Source: Deltaproteobacteria bacterium (GTDB lineage: Bacteria; Desulfobacterota_D; UBA1144; Nemesobacterales; UBA2774). Taken from it: a stretch of 64,000 nt of DNA. This document shows, one piece after another, positions 1-7,608 of the stretch. The stretch's first letter is position 1. Each line of letters begins with the position of its first letter. The translations under genes were made by a program, and so were the position numbers. The DNA lies in contig JAVKFU010000019.1 of the NCBI GenBank assembly GCA_040223695.1, positions 1 to 64,000 of the forward strand, written 5' to 3'. The notes under the pieces are model-generated. The model searched no databases. It saw only the letters and a list, made by a program, of their open reading frames with translations, and was not told the DNA's origin.

Positions 1-1
1 A

Positions 2-358
2 TTGGGATATGACCTCGTGTCGTATCATACGGAAGGAAAACCGGTAAGGGGAGACGGTAATAACCTAGTGGTTTATGAAGGCGTAACCTATTTATTCGCG
101 AATGAGGAGAATAAGAACGCATTCGAGAAGAACCCCGAAAAGTATCTTCCCGCCTACGGGGGATGGTGCGCATTCGGAGTCTCCGTAAACAAGAAGTTTG
201 TTGGCGACCCCCAAGTCTGGAAGATCGTTGACGGAAAGCTCTACCTGAATCTGGATAAAAATATTCAGAAAGAATGGAACAAGGATATACCTGGAAACAT
301 AACCAAAGCAGATGCAAACTGGACTGAGATAAAAGACAAGTCCCCTGCCGATTTGTAA
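2..358 (+). CDS. YHS-domain protein, 5' end outside the window
   Basis: The visible 118 residues hold one YHS domain: a GYDLVSYH opening, then YLFANEENKNAFEKNPEKYLP and a YGGWCAFGVS block, the pattern of this roughly 45-residue fold. YHS domains are often linked to metal handling or sit in periplasmic proteins; the specific ligand here is unknown. The codon at position 2 is TTG, but YHS proteins usually carry a signal peptide ahead of the GYD motif, so this is probably an internal codon and the true start lies before the window. A strong hairpin follows the stop. No partner gene is visible upstream. Confidence 0.75.
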   Translation: MGYDLVSYHTEGKPVRGDGNNLVVYEGVTYLFANEENKNAFEKNPEKYLPAYGGWCAFGVSVNKKFVGDPQVWKIVDGKLYLNLDKNIQKEWNKDIPGNITKADANWTEIKDKSPADL

Positions 359-374
359 AATATCTAGAAACATC

Positions 375-410
375 AAACGGGCGCAAATGACAGTGGATCT
401 GCGCCCGTTT
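375..410 (+). terminator. Stem-loop after the YHS gene
   Basis: An 11-bp perfect inverted repeat (AAACGGGCGCA / TGCGCCCGTTT) around a 14-nt loop starts 17 nt after the stop codon. Only three T residues close the right arm and no longer U-run follows, so this may be a weak intrinsic terminator or an mRNA 3'-end stabiliser. Confidence 0.7.
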
Positions 411-514
411 GAAATCATAATCAGCATGCAGGAAGTATTATCCGAATCTATTGGTTTAATAAAATAAATGGTACGATGTATAAAATCGCATTATTGTAAA
501 GACTCAATCTTGGT

Positions 515-2980
515 ATGGTGAATAAAAGTAATAAAGCTAAAGACAAAAGAACATCTGACGACGCTCTAAGAGAAAGTGAGCTACGGCAGTCCTTAATTCT
601 TAAATCAATTCCCGTCGCTATGTATGCAACCAAGGCTTATGGAGACTTTGGCGCCCTCTATATAAGTGAGAACATCAAACATATAACCGGGTTTGAAGCC
701 GATAAATTCATTGCTGACAATAAGTTTTGGCACTCTAGAATACATCCCGAAGATAAGCAACAAGCATTAGACGAGATGCAAGAAGTTCTTTCAAAGGAGA
801 ACTTTGAACTTGAATACAGATGGAAATGCGCTGACGGTACATACCGTTGGTTCCTCGACAAAGCCGTCCTGATAACCGCGGAAAACACCGAGCCTAAGGA
901 AATAGTCGGCACTTGGCTTGACATTACAGATCGAAAAGTCGTCGAGCAATCGCTTAAAACACTGGTAGAAAAGACCGCTTCTGTAACAGGCGTTGATTTT
1001 TTCCGCGTACTTATAAGGAATATGGCATCCTCCCTGGATGTAAAATACGCGTTCGTTTCCAAATGTATTAATTCAAATAAGAAGAAGGTAAGAACGCTTG
1101 CTTTCTGGAGCAAATCCAAATATGGAGAAAATTTTGAATACGACTTAGAAGGAACCCCATGCGAGAAGGTAATTTCGGGTGAATTTTGCTGCTACAACGA
1201 AAAAGTTGCCGAACTCTTCCCCGCTGACGAGGACCTGAAGAAATTTGACGCTCAGGGCTACTTAGGGATCCCGCTTAGTAACAGTAAAGGAAGCGTCATA
1301 GGTCATCTAGCGGTATTTCATGATAAGCCGTTTAAGGAAATCTCGAAACACTTTTCCATATTACAATTATTCGCGATCCGTGCAGGCTCTGAACTGGAGC
1401 GTATGATTGCTGAGGAATCACTCAGGCTCAGTAACAAGCAACTTTCTAAAAAAAGTAAACATGAAGAGATTATAAACTCCGTCACTAAAAGCGTTCACCA
1501 ATCTATAGATATACAAGAAGTATATGAAAACGCGGTTGAGTCGCTGATAAACAACCTGGAAGACGTGGATAAAGTATCCATCTACAACGTTGAGGGGGAC
1601 GAGGCCGTAATCAAAGCATCGAGGGGTACACCTGACTGGTATATTCAAAGGGCGGGGAGAGTCCCCTACCCCAAAGGTTTTACCTGGAAAGTGATCATCG
1701 ACGGTACCCCACGGTATTGCCCTGATACGGAGAAGGACGAGTTCATCGGTCCGTCGGGGAGAGAATTAGGAATAAATAGTTACTTATCTATGCCCATAAA
1801 ATTCGAGAATAAAAACATAGGAGTTATAAACTTAACCTCACTCAAGAAGAATTCTTTTGATAAAGCAGAACTGGAGTTAATGGAAATAGTATCCAATCAA
1901 ATCGAAATAGCAGTCAGTAACGCAAAGCAGGCCGACGACCTTGAAAAAGCATTGAACGAGCTGAACAAGCTAAAGAAGAGACTCGAGTCGGAGAATATAT
2001 ACCTTAAAGAAGAGATAAAAACCGAGCATAACTTTGAAGAAATAATTGGTGAGAGTAAAGTTCTAAAAGAGGTTCTGCGTCAAGTCGAGATGGTTGCAAA
2101 TACTGATTCAACTGTACTAATTAGAGGAGATACAGGAACGGGGAAGGAGCGAATCGCAAGAGCCATCCATAATCTCAGTTCGAGAAAACAAATGACTTTA
2201 ATTAAAGTGAACTGTCCCGCGATTCCTTCCGGTTTAATTGAAAGTGAATTATTCGGGCATGAAAAGGGCGCGTTCACTGGAGCGCTCACTAGGAAAATAG
2301 GGAAATTCGAGCTCGCGGACGGAGGCACTATATTCCTTGATGAGTTGGGGGACCTGCCACTTGATGCGCAGGCCAAACTCCTTAGAGTACTTCAGGAAAG
2401 GGAGTTTGAGCGGGTCGGAAGTAATGAGACACGTAAAGTGGATGTCCGGGTAATAGCCGCGACTAACAGAAACCTGGAGACCGCGGTAAAGGAAGGGAAA
2501 TTTCGTGCGGACCTGTATTACCGTTTAAACGTGTTTCCAATAACTCTTCCGGCGCTCAGTGAACGCAGAGAAGATATTCCCGTTCTTACCATGTACTTCA
2601 CACAAAAATATGCAAATAAAATGGGTAAAGAAATAAAGTCAGTTAGTGAGGAAGATATCGAGAGTTTGAAGAATTATTCCTGGCCGGGAAACATCAGGGA
2701 ATTAGAAAATATAGTTGAAAGGGCAGTCATTGTTTCAACGAATGAAACACTCAATATAGATAAAACCCTTGTTGGATCATTACCTGAACCTACATCAAGG
2801 GAGGATGAATCTTTATCTTTGGAAAGCCTTGAACGTGAGCATATCATAATGGTATTGAATAAATGCAACTGGCAAATTCACGGAGAGAAGGGAGCCGCTC
2901 ACATACTGGGTATAAATCCTAGCACGCTCAGAAGCCGGATGGGTAAATTAGGCATAAAAAAGGAAGTAAAACTACTCTAG
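515..2980 (+). CDS. PAS-GAF-GAF sigma-54-dependent enhancer-binding regulator
   Basis: This is an 821-residue bacterial enhancer-binding protein that should activate sigma-54 RNA polymerase. In order it has a PAS domain (about 20-145, with HPEDK and the DITDRK end), two GAF-like sensor domains (about 150-300 and 320-475), a short coiled coil, an AAA+ domain and a Fis-type helix-turn-helix (about 780-815). Walker A GDTGTGKE is at 538-545, the sigma-54 contact loop GAFTGA is intact at 585-590, and Walker B reads GGTIFLDELGD. There is no receiver domain, so the signal is probably a small molecule or redox cue sensed by PAS/GAF. A near-perfect -24/-12 promoter lies about 145 bp after its stop, ahead of a STAS-ECF-ECF-anti-sigma operon, which is its likely target. 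No clear Shine-Dalgarno precedes the ATG. The ligand is unknown. Confidence 0.93.
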   Translation: MVNKSNKAKDKRTSDDALRESELRQSLILKSIPVAMYATKAYGDFGALYISENIKHITGFEADKFIADNKFWHSRIHPEDKQQALDEMQEVLSKENFELEYRWKCADGTYRWFLDKAVLITAENTEPKEIVGTWLDITDRKVVEQSLKTLVEKTASVTGVDFFRVLIRNMASSLDVKYAFVSKCINSNKKKVRTLAFWSKSKYGENFEYDLEGTPCEKVISGEFCCYNEKVAELFPADEDLKKFDAQGYLGIPLSNSKGSVIGHLAVFHDKPFKEISKHFSILQLFAIRAGSELERMIAEESLRLSNKQLSKKSKHEEIINSVTKSVHQSIDIQEVYENAVESLINNLEDVDKVSIYNVEGDEAVIKASRGTPDWYIQRAGRVPYPKGFTWKVIIDGTPRYCPDTEKDEFIGPSGRELGINSYLSMPIKFENKNIGVINLTSLKKNSFDKAELELMEIVSNQIEIAVSNAKQADDLEKALNELNKLKKRLESENIYLKEEIKTEHNFEEIIGESKVLKEVLRQVEMVANTDSTVLIRGDTGTGKERIARAIHNLSSRKQMTLIKVNCPAIPSGLIESELFGHEKGAFTGALTRKIGKFELADGGTIFLDELGDLPLDAQAKLLRVLQEREFERVGSNETRKVDVRVIAATNRNLETAVKEGKFRADLYYRLNVFPITLPALSERREDIPVLTMYFTQKYANKMGKEIKSVSEEDIESLKNYSWPGNIRELENIVERAVIVSTNETLNIDKTLVGSLPEPTSREDESLSLESLEREHIIMVLNKCNWQIHGEKGAAHILGINPSTLRSRMGKLGIKKEVKLL

Positions 2981-3124
2981 TAAAACCATATAATTATGAA
3001 ATAACGCAATTCCTCGATATGTCGTAAGTATCAGTACGCAGAACTTAATACTAACTTGTAAACCTCATCAACAAAATCCTATGATCCCAGCCACTTAAAG
3101 CAGGATTGCGCCGCTTTACGATAT

Positions 3125-3141
3125 CTGGCACAGCCCTTGCA
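3125..3141 (+). promoter_or_regulatory. Sigma-54 (-24/-12) promoter
   Basis: CTGGCACAGCCCTTGCA matches the sigma-54 consensus TGGCACG-N4-TTGCA at all but one of the strongly conserved positions, and the GG and GC dinucleotides are exactly 12 bp apart. The predicted transcription start is about 3152, some 35-40 nt before the STAS gene. It sits between a sigma-54 activator and two ECF sigma genes. I found no convincing paired enhancer site in the 140 bp upstream. Confidence 0.85.
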
Positions 3142-3188
3142 CATATTAAATTGTAAAAACATTTAAATCACGTGCGAGGTTGCCGAAA

Positions 3189-3479
3189 GTGCTAAGAATC
3201 ACATTAACATATCTGGATTTAGAAACTACAAGATTGAGACTGGACGGAAAATTGGTCGGTACATGTGTATCAACTTTAAAAGATGAATGTTTGATCCATA
3301 AGGATAAAAAAAACAAGACTGTAATATTGGATTTCGCGGGAGTTTCTTATATTGATCCCAATGGAGTAAAAATGCTGGAGAGTATAAATGACGAGAAGTT
3401 GCGGATCGTTAATTGTCCGATGTTTATCGAGAAGCTCCTGGAAAATCTGATATCAGTGAAAAAAGGAGATGTGATATGA
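3189..3479 (+). CDS. Small STAS-like (anti-anti-sigma type) protein
   Basis: This protein of about 96 residues has a STAS-like core: a beta-strand reading TVILDFAGVSYIDPNGVKMLESI, close to the segment of SpoIIAA/RsbV proteins that carries the regulatory serine or threonine, followed by a short C-terminal helix. Here the usual DSSG-type phospho-site reads DPNG, so regulation by Ser/Thr phosphorylation at that spot is doubtful. I place the start at GTG 3189, because the GAGG at 3176-3179 is 9 nt upstream; the in-frame TTG at 3180 would touch it. It is the first gene after the sigma-54 promoter, and its TGA overlaps the next ATG by 4 nt, implying coupled translation. The STAS assignment rests on one motif and is moderate. 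Confidence 0.65.
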   Translation: MLRITLTYLDLETTRLRLDGKLVGTCVSTLKDECLIHKDKKNKTVILDFAGVSYIDPNGVKMLESINDEKLRIVNCPMFIEKLLENLISVKKGDVI

Positions 3480-4207
3480 GTAATGATAGCTTGATCGATC
3501 CTATACAAAATAACCGGCAATTAGCTTACAACTATGACTCGATTAGTAGCGGTGAAGCCTCTATATTCGAATCGTCTGAGAAGGAGTACCCGGATGATAT
3601 TACATTTATAGATTATAAAGAGTTGTTTGATGAGGAACTTGTTACACGCTATCTCGAAAATGAAGATGAAGAGGCGTTTAATGAAATCGTTGATCGCTAT
3701 GGCTGGAAGATTCACAGGCTTGCGTTCAGAATTACGCATGATATGAGAAACGCTGACGACGTTCTTCAGGAGGTCTTTCTCACACTAGTGGAAAAGCTCC
3801 ATACCTTTCGTCAAGAGGCAAGATTCTCCACCTGGCTATATAGAGTTGCTACAACGGTGAGTTTTCTTTATCTCAGGAAAGAAAAAAAATACCAGCAGCA
3901 ATTAAGTCTGGAGAATTTAGAAACATATGATAAAACCGGATATGCGCATGGAGCAGAACTACAAGATTGGAGCTCTATACCGGATGATATCGTAATGAGA
4001 AGAGAGCAGAAGGGAAAAATAGAAAAAGCGATTAGCGAGATGCCTGAAATAAATAGAGTAGTATTTCATCTCAGTGATTTAGAAGGACTTACCAGTGTGG
4101 AAATCGGGGAAATATTAGGGATAAGCCTATCCGCAGTTAAATCCAGGATTCGTAGGGCGAGACTGTTTCTTAGAGATAAATTGTCAGACAATTTGTACAG
4201 GGTATGA
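3476..4207 (+). CDS. ECF sigma factor (first of two)
   Basis: A 243-residue sigma-70 family protein of ECF type. Region 2 (about 55-125) shows EEAFNEIVDRYG, ADDVLQEVFLTLVEKLHTFR and FSTWLYRVATTVSF; region 4 (about 180-235) shows MPEINRVVFHLSDLEGLTSVEIGEILG and SAVKSRIRRARLFL. An acidic N-terminal extension of roughly 50 residues is longer than usual for the class and could be regulatory. The start ATG at 3476 has AAAAGGAG 6 nt upstream and overlaps the STAS stop codon, so output is probably coupled to the STAS protein. It belongs to the sigma-54-driven operon. Which of the two sigmas reads the promoters found downstream cannot be told from sequence. Confidence 0.93.
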   Translation: MSNDSLIDPIQNNRQLAYNYDSISSGEASIFESSEKEYPDDITFIDYKELFDEELVTRYLENEDEEAFNEIVDRYGWKIHRLAFRITHDMRNADDVLQEVFLTLVEKLHTFRQEARFSTWLYRVATTVSFLYLRKEKKYQQQLSLENLETYDKTGYAHGAELQDWSSIPDDIVMRREQKGKIEKAISEMPEINRVVFHLSDLEGLTSVEIGEILGISLSAVKSRIRRARLFLRDKLSDNLYRV

Positions 4208-4277
4208 AATTGATTTGGTCAATTCGAAATTGGGAGGGAATAAAGACGAGATGAACTATGAGAAAGGAGTTGCCACT

Positions 4278-4895
4278 ATGAATCCCGACAGGGCCGAGTC
4301 GCGTTCAGAGCATTCAAGTGAAGAGCGGGACTTGAAATTATTGCTTGCGCAGATTTCTCTGGGCAACGAAGAAGCTATGAGGAAATTTTATAAAAAAACG
4401 GTCAGGCTTGTATATGGAATGTCACACAGGATAATCTTCAACGCCGAAGAAGCTGAAGAAGTAGCGCTTGAGGTATTCATGTATATATGGAAAAACGCGT
4501 CTCAATATGACCCTGAGCTGAGTCAACCGTTAAGCTGGCTTCTGATGATCACAAGGAGCCGCTCGATCGACAAAATTAGAAAAAACGCCAGGACGGTCAG
4601 TATAAACGAGCATATCGATGAAAATATGATAAAGGGTAAAGGCACCCCCGAGGACTCATGCATTGCCGGCGAGAAAAGAATGCTTGTCCGAGGCGCAATA
4701 TCTCAGCTTACCCCTAAACAGAAGGAAGTAATCGAGCTATCATATTATCACCAGTTCAGTCACAGCGAGATAGCGGAAAGAGTCGGAATACCCGTAGGAT
4801 CGGTAAAGAGCACTATCAGAGTTGCAATGGTTAAATTAAAGAATATAATTAAAAATGCGGGAGTGGAGTCGGAACATGTCACAAAAATACACTGA
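4278..4895 (+). CDS. ECF sigma factor (second; SigK/RpoE-like)
   Basis: A 205-residue ECF sigma factor. Region 2 includes AMRKFYKKTVRLVYGMSHRII, AEEVALEVFMYIWKNASQYDP and LSWLLMITRSRSIDKIRK; region 4 includes LTPKQKEVIELSYYHQFSHSEIAERVGIPVGSVKSTIR. The SWLLMITRSRSIDKIR segment is typical of the sigmas paired with RskA- or ChrR-type anti-sigma factors. The frame is open from TTG 4215 and has another ATG at 4251, but ATG 4278 has AAAGGAG 8 nt upstream and is the best start. The gene follows the first ECF gene by about 70 nt and overlaps the anti-sigma gene by 20 nt, so that protein is its natural partner. Confidence 0.92.
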   Translation: MNPDRAESRSEHSSEERDLKLLLAQISLGNEEAMRKFYKKTVRLVYGMSHRIIFNAEEAEEVALEVFMYIWKNASQYDPELSQPLSWLLMITRSRSIDKIRKNARTVSINEHIDENMIKGKGTPEDSCIAGEKRMLVRGAISQLTPKQKEVIELSYYHQFSHSEIAERVGIPVGSVKSTIRVAMVKLKNIIKNAGVESEHVTKIH

Positions 4896-5463
4896 CGAAG
4901 AAATTCAGAATTTAGCTGCTTCCTACGCTCTAGGCGTGTTGAGTGAAGAGGAAAAAGCAGAGTTCGAAGCCCTGCTAAAAGACGAAGTCGCGGCGAACGC
5001 CCATCTTCAATACTTCAAAGATATCGTGAACGACATTTCCTATAACACCGAGCCCTTGAAAGAGCCGGAGGGTTTAGAGAAACGCTTACTCGGTCAAATT
5101 GAAAAAAAAAAGAGAGTGAGTGAGGAACAAAGCGGATTTCTATACGTAAGGGCAGACGAAGGAGAGTGGGCCGAAGTCGTCAAAGGAGTTAAGGTAAAAC
5201 AGCTTTATGAGGACCCTGAACGTAAGTATGCTACAGTGCTTGTAAAAATGGACGCCGGAGCTACTTTTCCCGACCACGTACACACGGAAGCCGAAGAGTG
5301 CTATGTAATAGAAGGTGACTTACACACGGGGGGAAAGGCTTTCAGCAAGGGTGATTATATCAGAGCCGAAGCGCACAGCGTTCACGATAGTATATATTCA
5401 GAAAACGGTTGCCTTCTCCTTGTCCAGTCTTCCGAAGAAAATGAAATGTTGCCCGCCACATAA
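4876..5463 (+). CDS. Cupin anti-sigma factor: RskA-like head, ChrR-type cupin tail
   Basis: A 195-residue soluble protein. The N-terminal 50 residues (LAASYALGVLSEEEKAEFEALL) match the helical sigma-binding head of RskA/ZAS-type anti-sigma factors but lack the HxxxCxxC zinc motif of ChrR. The C-terminal half is a cupin whose H134, H136, E140 and H170 have the same spacing (2, 4 and 30) as the zinc ligands H141, H143, E147 and H177 of Rhodobacter ChrR. There is no membrane segment, so it should act in the cytoplasm. The start ATG 4876 has GGAG 7 nt upstream and lies inside the end of the sigma gene. The known ChrR family senses singlet oxygen and organic peroxides; the signal here is inferred only. 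Last gene of the operon. Confidence 0.88.
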   Translation: MSQKYTDEEIQNLAASYALGVLSEEEKAEFEALLKDEVAANAHLQYFKDIVNDISYNTEPLKEPEGLEKRLLGQIEKKKRVSEEQSGFLYVRADEGEWAEVVKGVKVKQLYEDPERKYATVLVKMDAGATFPDHVHTEAEECYVIEGDLHTGGKAFSKGDYIRAEAHSVHDSIYSENGCLLLVQSSEENEMLPAT

Positions 5464-5535
5464 GTTCCATTTTGTAAACTCGACATAAATAGATTTTGCA
5501 TAGTAATATTTTAACTCCCAGACAGTGGGGCTCCC

Positions 5536-5597
5536 TTTGGTGAAAGTCCTTAATAACCGCCAGGCTCACCTTATATAAATTTCTTTTTTCACCAAAA
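5536..5597. repeat. Widely spaced inverted repeat ahead of the ECF-type promoter
   Basis: TTTGGTGAAA and TTTCACCAAA form a 10-bp inverted repeat with arms about 42 nt apart. It ends just before the GATCCAA element at 5603. The stretch between contains GGTGAAAGTCC and GCCAGGCTCACC, and could fold as the 3' end of the anti-sigma transcript or serve as a protein site. I do not recognise a known riboswitch in it. Confidence 0.4.
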
Positions 5598-5602
5598 GAA
5601 GT

Positions 5603-5627
5603 GATCCAAGGCCGGTATATCCACGTA
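5603..5627 (+). promoter_or_regulatory. Putative ECF sigma promoter (GATCCAA-N14-CGTA)
   Basis: GATCCAA (5603-5609) and CGTA (5624-5627) are separated by 14 nt. The same two blocks with the same gap occur upstream of the fasciclin and DUF4331 genes. Predicted start of transcription is about 5635, giving a leader near 57 nt. Assigned to one of the two ECF sigmas encoded directly upstream. Confidence 0.7.
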
Positions 5628-5691
5628 ATCTAGGGAAAACATATTCATAACCCGGTCGGACATGAATAAAATTTATAAGGAGGCAAGAAAA

Positions 5692-5970
5692 ATGAGAAAG
5701 CTATTAGCAATCGCGGCTTTGAGTCTAGCGCTCGTATTACCGTCTGTATCATTCGCCGACATACATGCTTTTGGTGTAAAAACTCCGGTAGTTAAATCCG
5801 AAGTTAGTAGCCAGGCAAAAGGCGGCAAGGTAGAGAAGGATTTTATCAGTTTCTACATTAGCCCTAAAGGCGAGAGTGTTGAATCGAACTCGAAGGTTTC
5901 CGATAATTCGAGTGAAGACGACAGTTTTACAGTTTTTGGCGTCAGGCTGTCTTCTACCCAAAAATCATAA
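5692..5970 (+). CDS. Small exported protein of unknown function
   Basis: A 92-residue protein that begins with a clear signal peptide (MRKLLAIAALSLALVLPSVSFA, cleavage predicted after FA). The mature part of about 70 residues is polar and Ser/Lys/Glu rich and bracketed by two similar stretches, HAFGVKTP near the start and TVFGVRLSS near the end. ATG 5692 is chosen because AAGGAGG lies 8 nt upstream; an in-frame ATG at 5662 has no such site. I recognise no family. It is the first gene after the ECF operon, has its own putative ECF promoter and is followed by a terminator, so it is probably a highly regulated envelope stress product. Confidence 0.75.
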   Translation: MRKLLAIAALSLALVLPSVSFADIHAFGVKTPVVKSEVSSQAKGGKVEKDFISFYISPKGESVESNSKVSDNSSEDDSFTVFGVRLSSTQKS

Positions 5971-5985
5971 CCCATACCCCCCGGA

Positions 5986-6029
5986 GGGAAGCCGCGCCTC
6001 TTTTGAGAACCGGCTTCCCGCCCCTCTTT
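5986..6029 (+). terminator. Rho-independent terminator
   Basis: A 9-bp stem GGGAAGCCG / CGGCTTCCC (5986-5994 and 6011-6019) with a 16-nt loop is followed by CCCCTCTTT. It ends the single-gene transcript of the small exported protein. Confidence 0.75.
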
Positions 6030-6158
6030 ATAAATATCATAATTAAGAATCCGTTCCCATCTTTTATACGCAAGATATATCCGCCATCAAAAATGCCAAT
6101 GGCAACTTAGCCCTTATTACCCAAATTATTACTCCTTTGGACGATTATTATTTTTAAA

Positions 6159-6183
6159 GATCCAAATTGTAAAAATCAGCGTA
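6159..6183 (+). promoter_or_regulatory. Putative ECF sigma promoter (GATCCAA-N14-CGTA)
   Basis: GATCCAA (6159-6165), then 14 nt, then CGTA (6180-6183), identical in both blocks and spacing to the site at 5603. It would start transcription near 6191, about 27 nt before the fasciclin gene's ATG. Confidence 0.72.
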
Positions 6184-6217
6184 TACATATGTGAAAAAAA
6201 ACAGAGGAGGTGCTTAA

Positions 6218-6787
6218 ATGCACAAGATATTTAAAAAGTTTTTAATGCTGCCTGTAATGGCGGCAGTTTTTACAATAGCCGGATTAACCGCATATGCCGA
6301 CACTACCGTAATGGTAGGCGGCGAGGCGATGTATCCGACAAAGGACATCGTGGACAATGCCGTTAATTCAGCCGATCACACAACACTTGTAGCCGCGGTT
6401 CAGGCTGCGGGATTGGTAGAAACGCTTAAAGGTCCGGGACCGTTCACAGTGTTTGCTCCGACGAATGACGCGTTCGAGAACCTTCCGGACGGAACGGTCG
6501 AGACCCTTCTCAAGCCGGAGAATAAGGACACGCTGACCAAGGTGCTTACCTATCATGTCGTGCCCGGTCGTCTTACGTTCGATCAGCTTGCTGAAAAAAT
6601 TAACGCAAACGACGGAAAGGCCGAGCTGAAAACCGTAAGCGGCGATACGCTGACAGCCTGGATGAACGGTCCTCACAACATCCTTATCAAGGATGAGAAA
6701 GGAAACGTGGCGAGTATATCAACCTACGATGTAATTCAGTCAAACGGAGTTATTCAGGTTGTAGATGCTGTTCTTCTGCCAAACTAA
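6218..6787 (+). CDS. Exported fasciclin (FAS1) domain protein
   Basis: A 189-residue protein with an N-terminal signal peptide ending near TAYADT and one FAS1 domain filling residues about 40-189. Hallmarks are TLVAAVQAAGLVETLKGPGPFTVFAPTNDAFENLP, the YHVVPG motif and the closing NGVIQVVDAVLLPN. FAS1 domains mediate adhesion or ligand binding at the cell surface or in the periplasm. AGGAGG lies upstream of the ATG. It has its own putative ECF promoter and a strong terminator after it. In mycobacteria the fasciclin proteins MPT70/MPT83 are the main targets of SigK with its RskA anti-sigma, which parallels this context. Confidence 0.93.
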   Translation: MHKIFKKFLMLPVMAAVFTIAGLTAYADTTVMVGGEAMYPTKDIVDNAVNSADHTTLVAAVQAAGLVETLKGPGPFTVFAPTNDAFENLPDGTVETLLKPENKDTLTKVLTYHVVPGRLTFDQLAEKINANDGKAELKTVSGDTLTAWMNGPHNILIKDEKGNVASISTYDVIQSNGVIQVVDAVLLPN

Positions 6788-6808
6788 AAAATTGGTTCAT
6801 AAAAAAGG

Positions 6809-6841
6809 GGCGCTTTCGTTCACATCGAAAGCGCCTTCTTT
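6809..6841 (+). terminator. Rho-independent terminator
   Basis: Perfect 10-bp stem GGCGCTTTCG / CGAAAGCGCC with a 7-nt loop and TTCTTT tail, directly after the fasciclin gene. An A-run precedes the stem. Some read-through into msrB is likely because no other promoter is evident before that gene. Confidence 0.9.
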
Positions 6842-6870
6842 AAAAACAAAAAATTTCGAGGAGATAAGTT

Positions 6871-7407
6871 ATGAGCAAGAAAGTAATACAGGTAATAGTA
6901 GTATCGGTCATTTTTAGCGTTGGCTTAATCTATTTTCTTACACAAAATAAGACTTCGACAGGCTCCGTAAAAGTGGTTGAGGCTACTGCTGAAAATATTG
7001 CGGACGATAATCTGCCGGAGGGCGTGATAGGGCTAACGAAAGAAGAATGGAAGAAGAAGCTGACCCCGTCTCAATATAAAGTAATTTGGGAGAAAGGCAC
7101 GGAGAAGGCTTTCTCAGGCGATCTTATCTATAATGAGAAAAAGGGTGTCTATGTTACGGCCGGTTGTAAAGAGCCTGTATTTCATTCCGACAGTAAGTAC
7201 GATTCGGGGACCGGATGGCCAAGTTTTTGGAAGCCCGTTTCAGCAGACGCAGTTATACTAAAACCCGACTACGATCTGGGGTTCGAGCGCACGGAGGTTT
7301 TAAGCAAATGCGGCGAGCATTTAGGGCATGTGTTCAACGATGGGCCTGAGCCGACGGGCCTCAGATATTGCATAAACTCAGCGGCACTCGAGTTTGTAGA
7401 GGAATAA
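6871..7407 (+). CDS. msrB: Membrane-anchored peptide-methionine (R)-S-oxide reductase
   Basis: A 178-residue MsrB with an N-terminal membrane anchor or uncleaved signal (residues about 5-24), so it should repair oxidised methionines in the periplasm. The catalytic domain has [38 protein letters not shown] and catalytic Cys167. The usual two CxxC zinc pairs are half lost: Cys99 and Cys147 remain, but their partners are Thr96 and Leu144, so this is probably a zinc-free form. Cys99 or Cys147 might act as resolving cysteine. It follows the fasciclin terminator by about 30 nt with GAGGAG before the ATG, and probably shares that gene's ECF control. Confidence 0.93.
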   Translation: MSKKVIQVIVVSVIFSVGLIYFLTQNKTSTGSVKVVEATAENIADDNLPEGVIGLTKEEWKKKLTPSQYKVIWEKGTEKAFSGDLIYNEKKGVYVTAGCKEPVFHSDSKYDSGTGWPSFWKPVSADAVILKPDYDLGFERTEVLSKCGEHLGHVFNDGPEPTGLRYCINSAALEFVEE

Positions 7408-7514
7408 TCATATCCAATCGCCACAATATTTAGACTGTTAAACTCAAGCCGAAGCACATAAGTGTATCGTTAACCATCCGCAAGATTCCCCTTCTCATCA
7501 TAAATTTAATTTGT

Positions 7515-7542
7515 AAACGGCTGTCCGTCCGGGCAGCCGTTT
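7515..7542 (+). terminator. Stem-loop after msrB
   Basis: AAACGGCTG / CAGCCGTTT, a 9-bp stem with a 10-nt loop, about 110 nt after the msrB stop. The right arm ends in TTT and continues TTAAT-like sequence, so termination may be modest. Confidence 0.65.
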
Positions 7543-7608
7543 AATATATTATCAATTAATACTTTCTAATATAGATAGCATATATTAATTAAATTCGTAC
7601 ATGAATGT

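Noticed and set aside
5510-5575. Cobalamin riboswitch suggested by GGTGAAAGTCC
   Set aside because: The other conserved blocks of that riboswitch and a B12 box are absent, and the next genes have no link to cobalamin.
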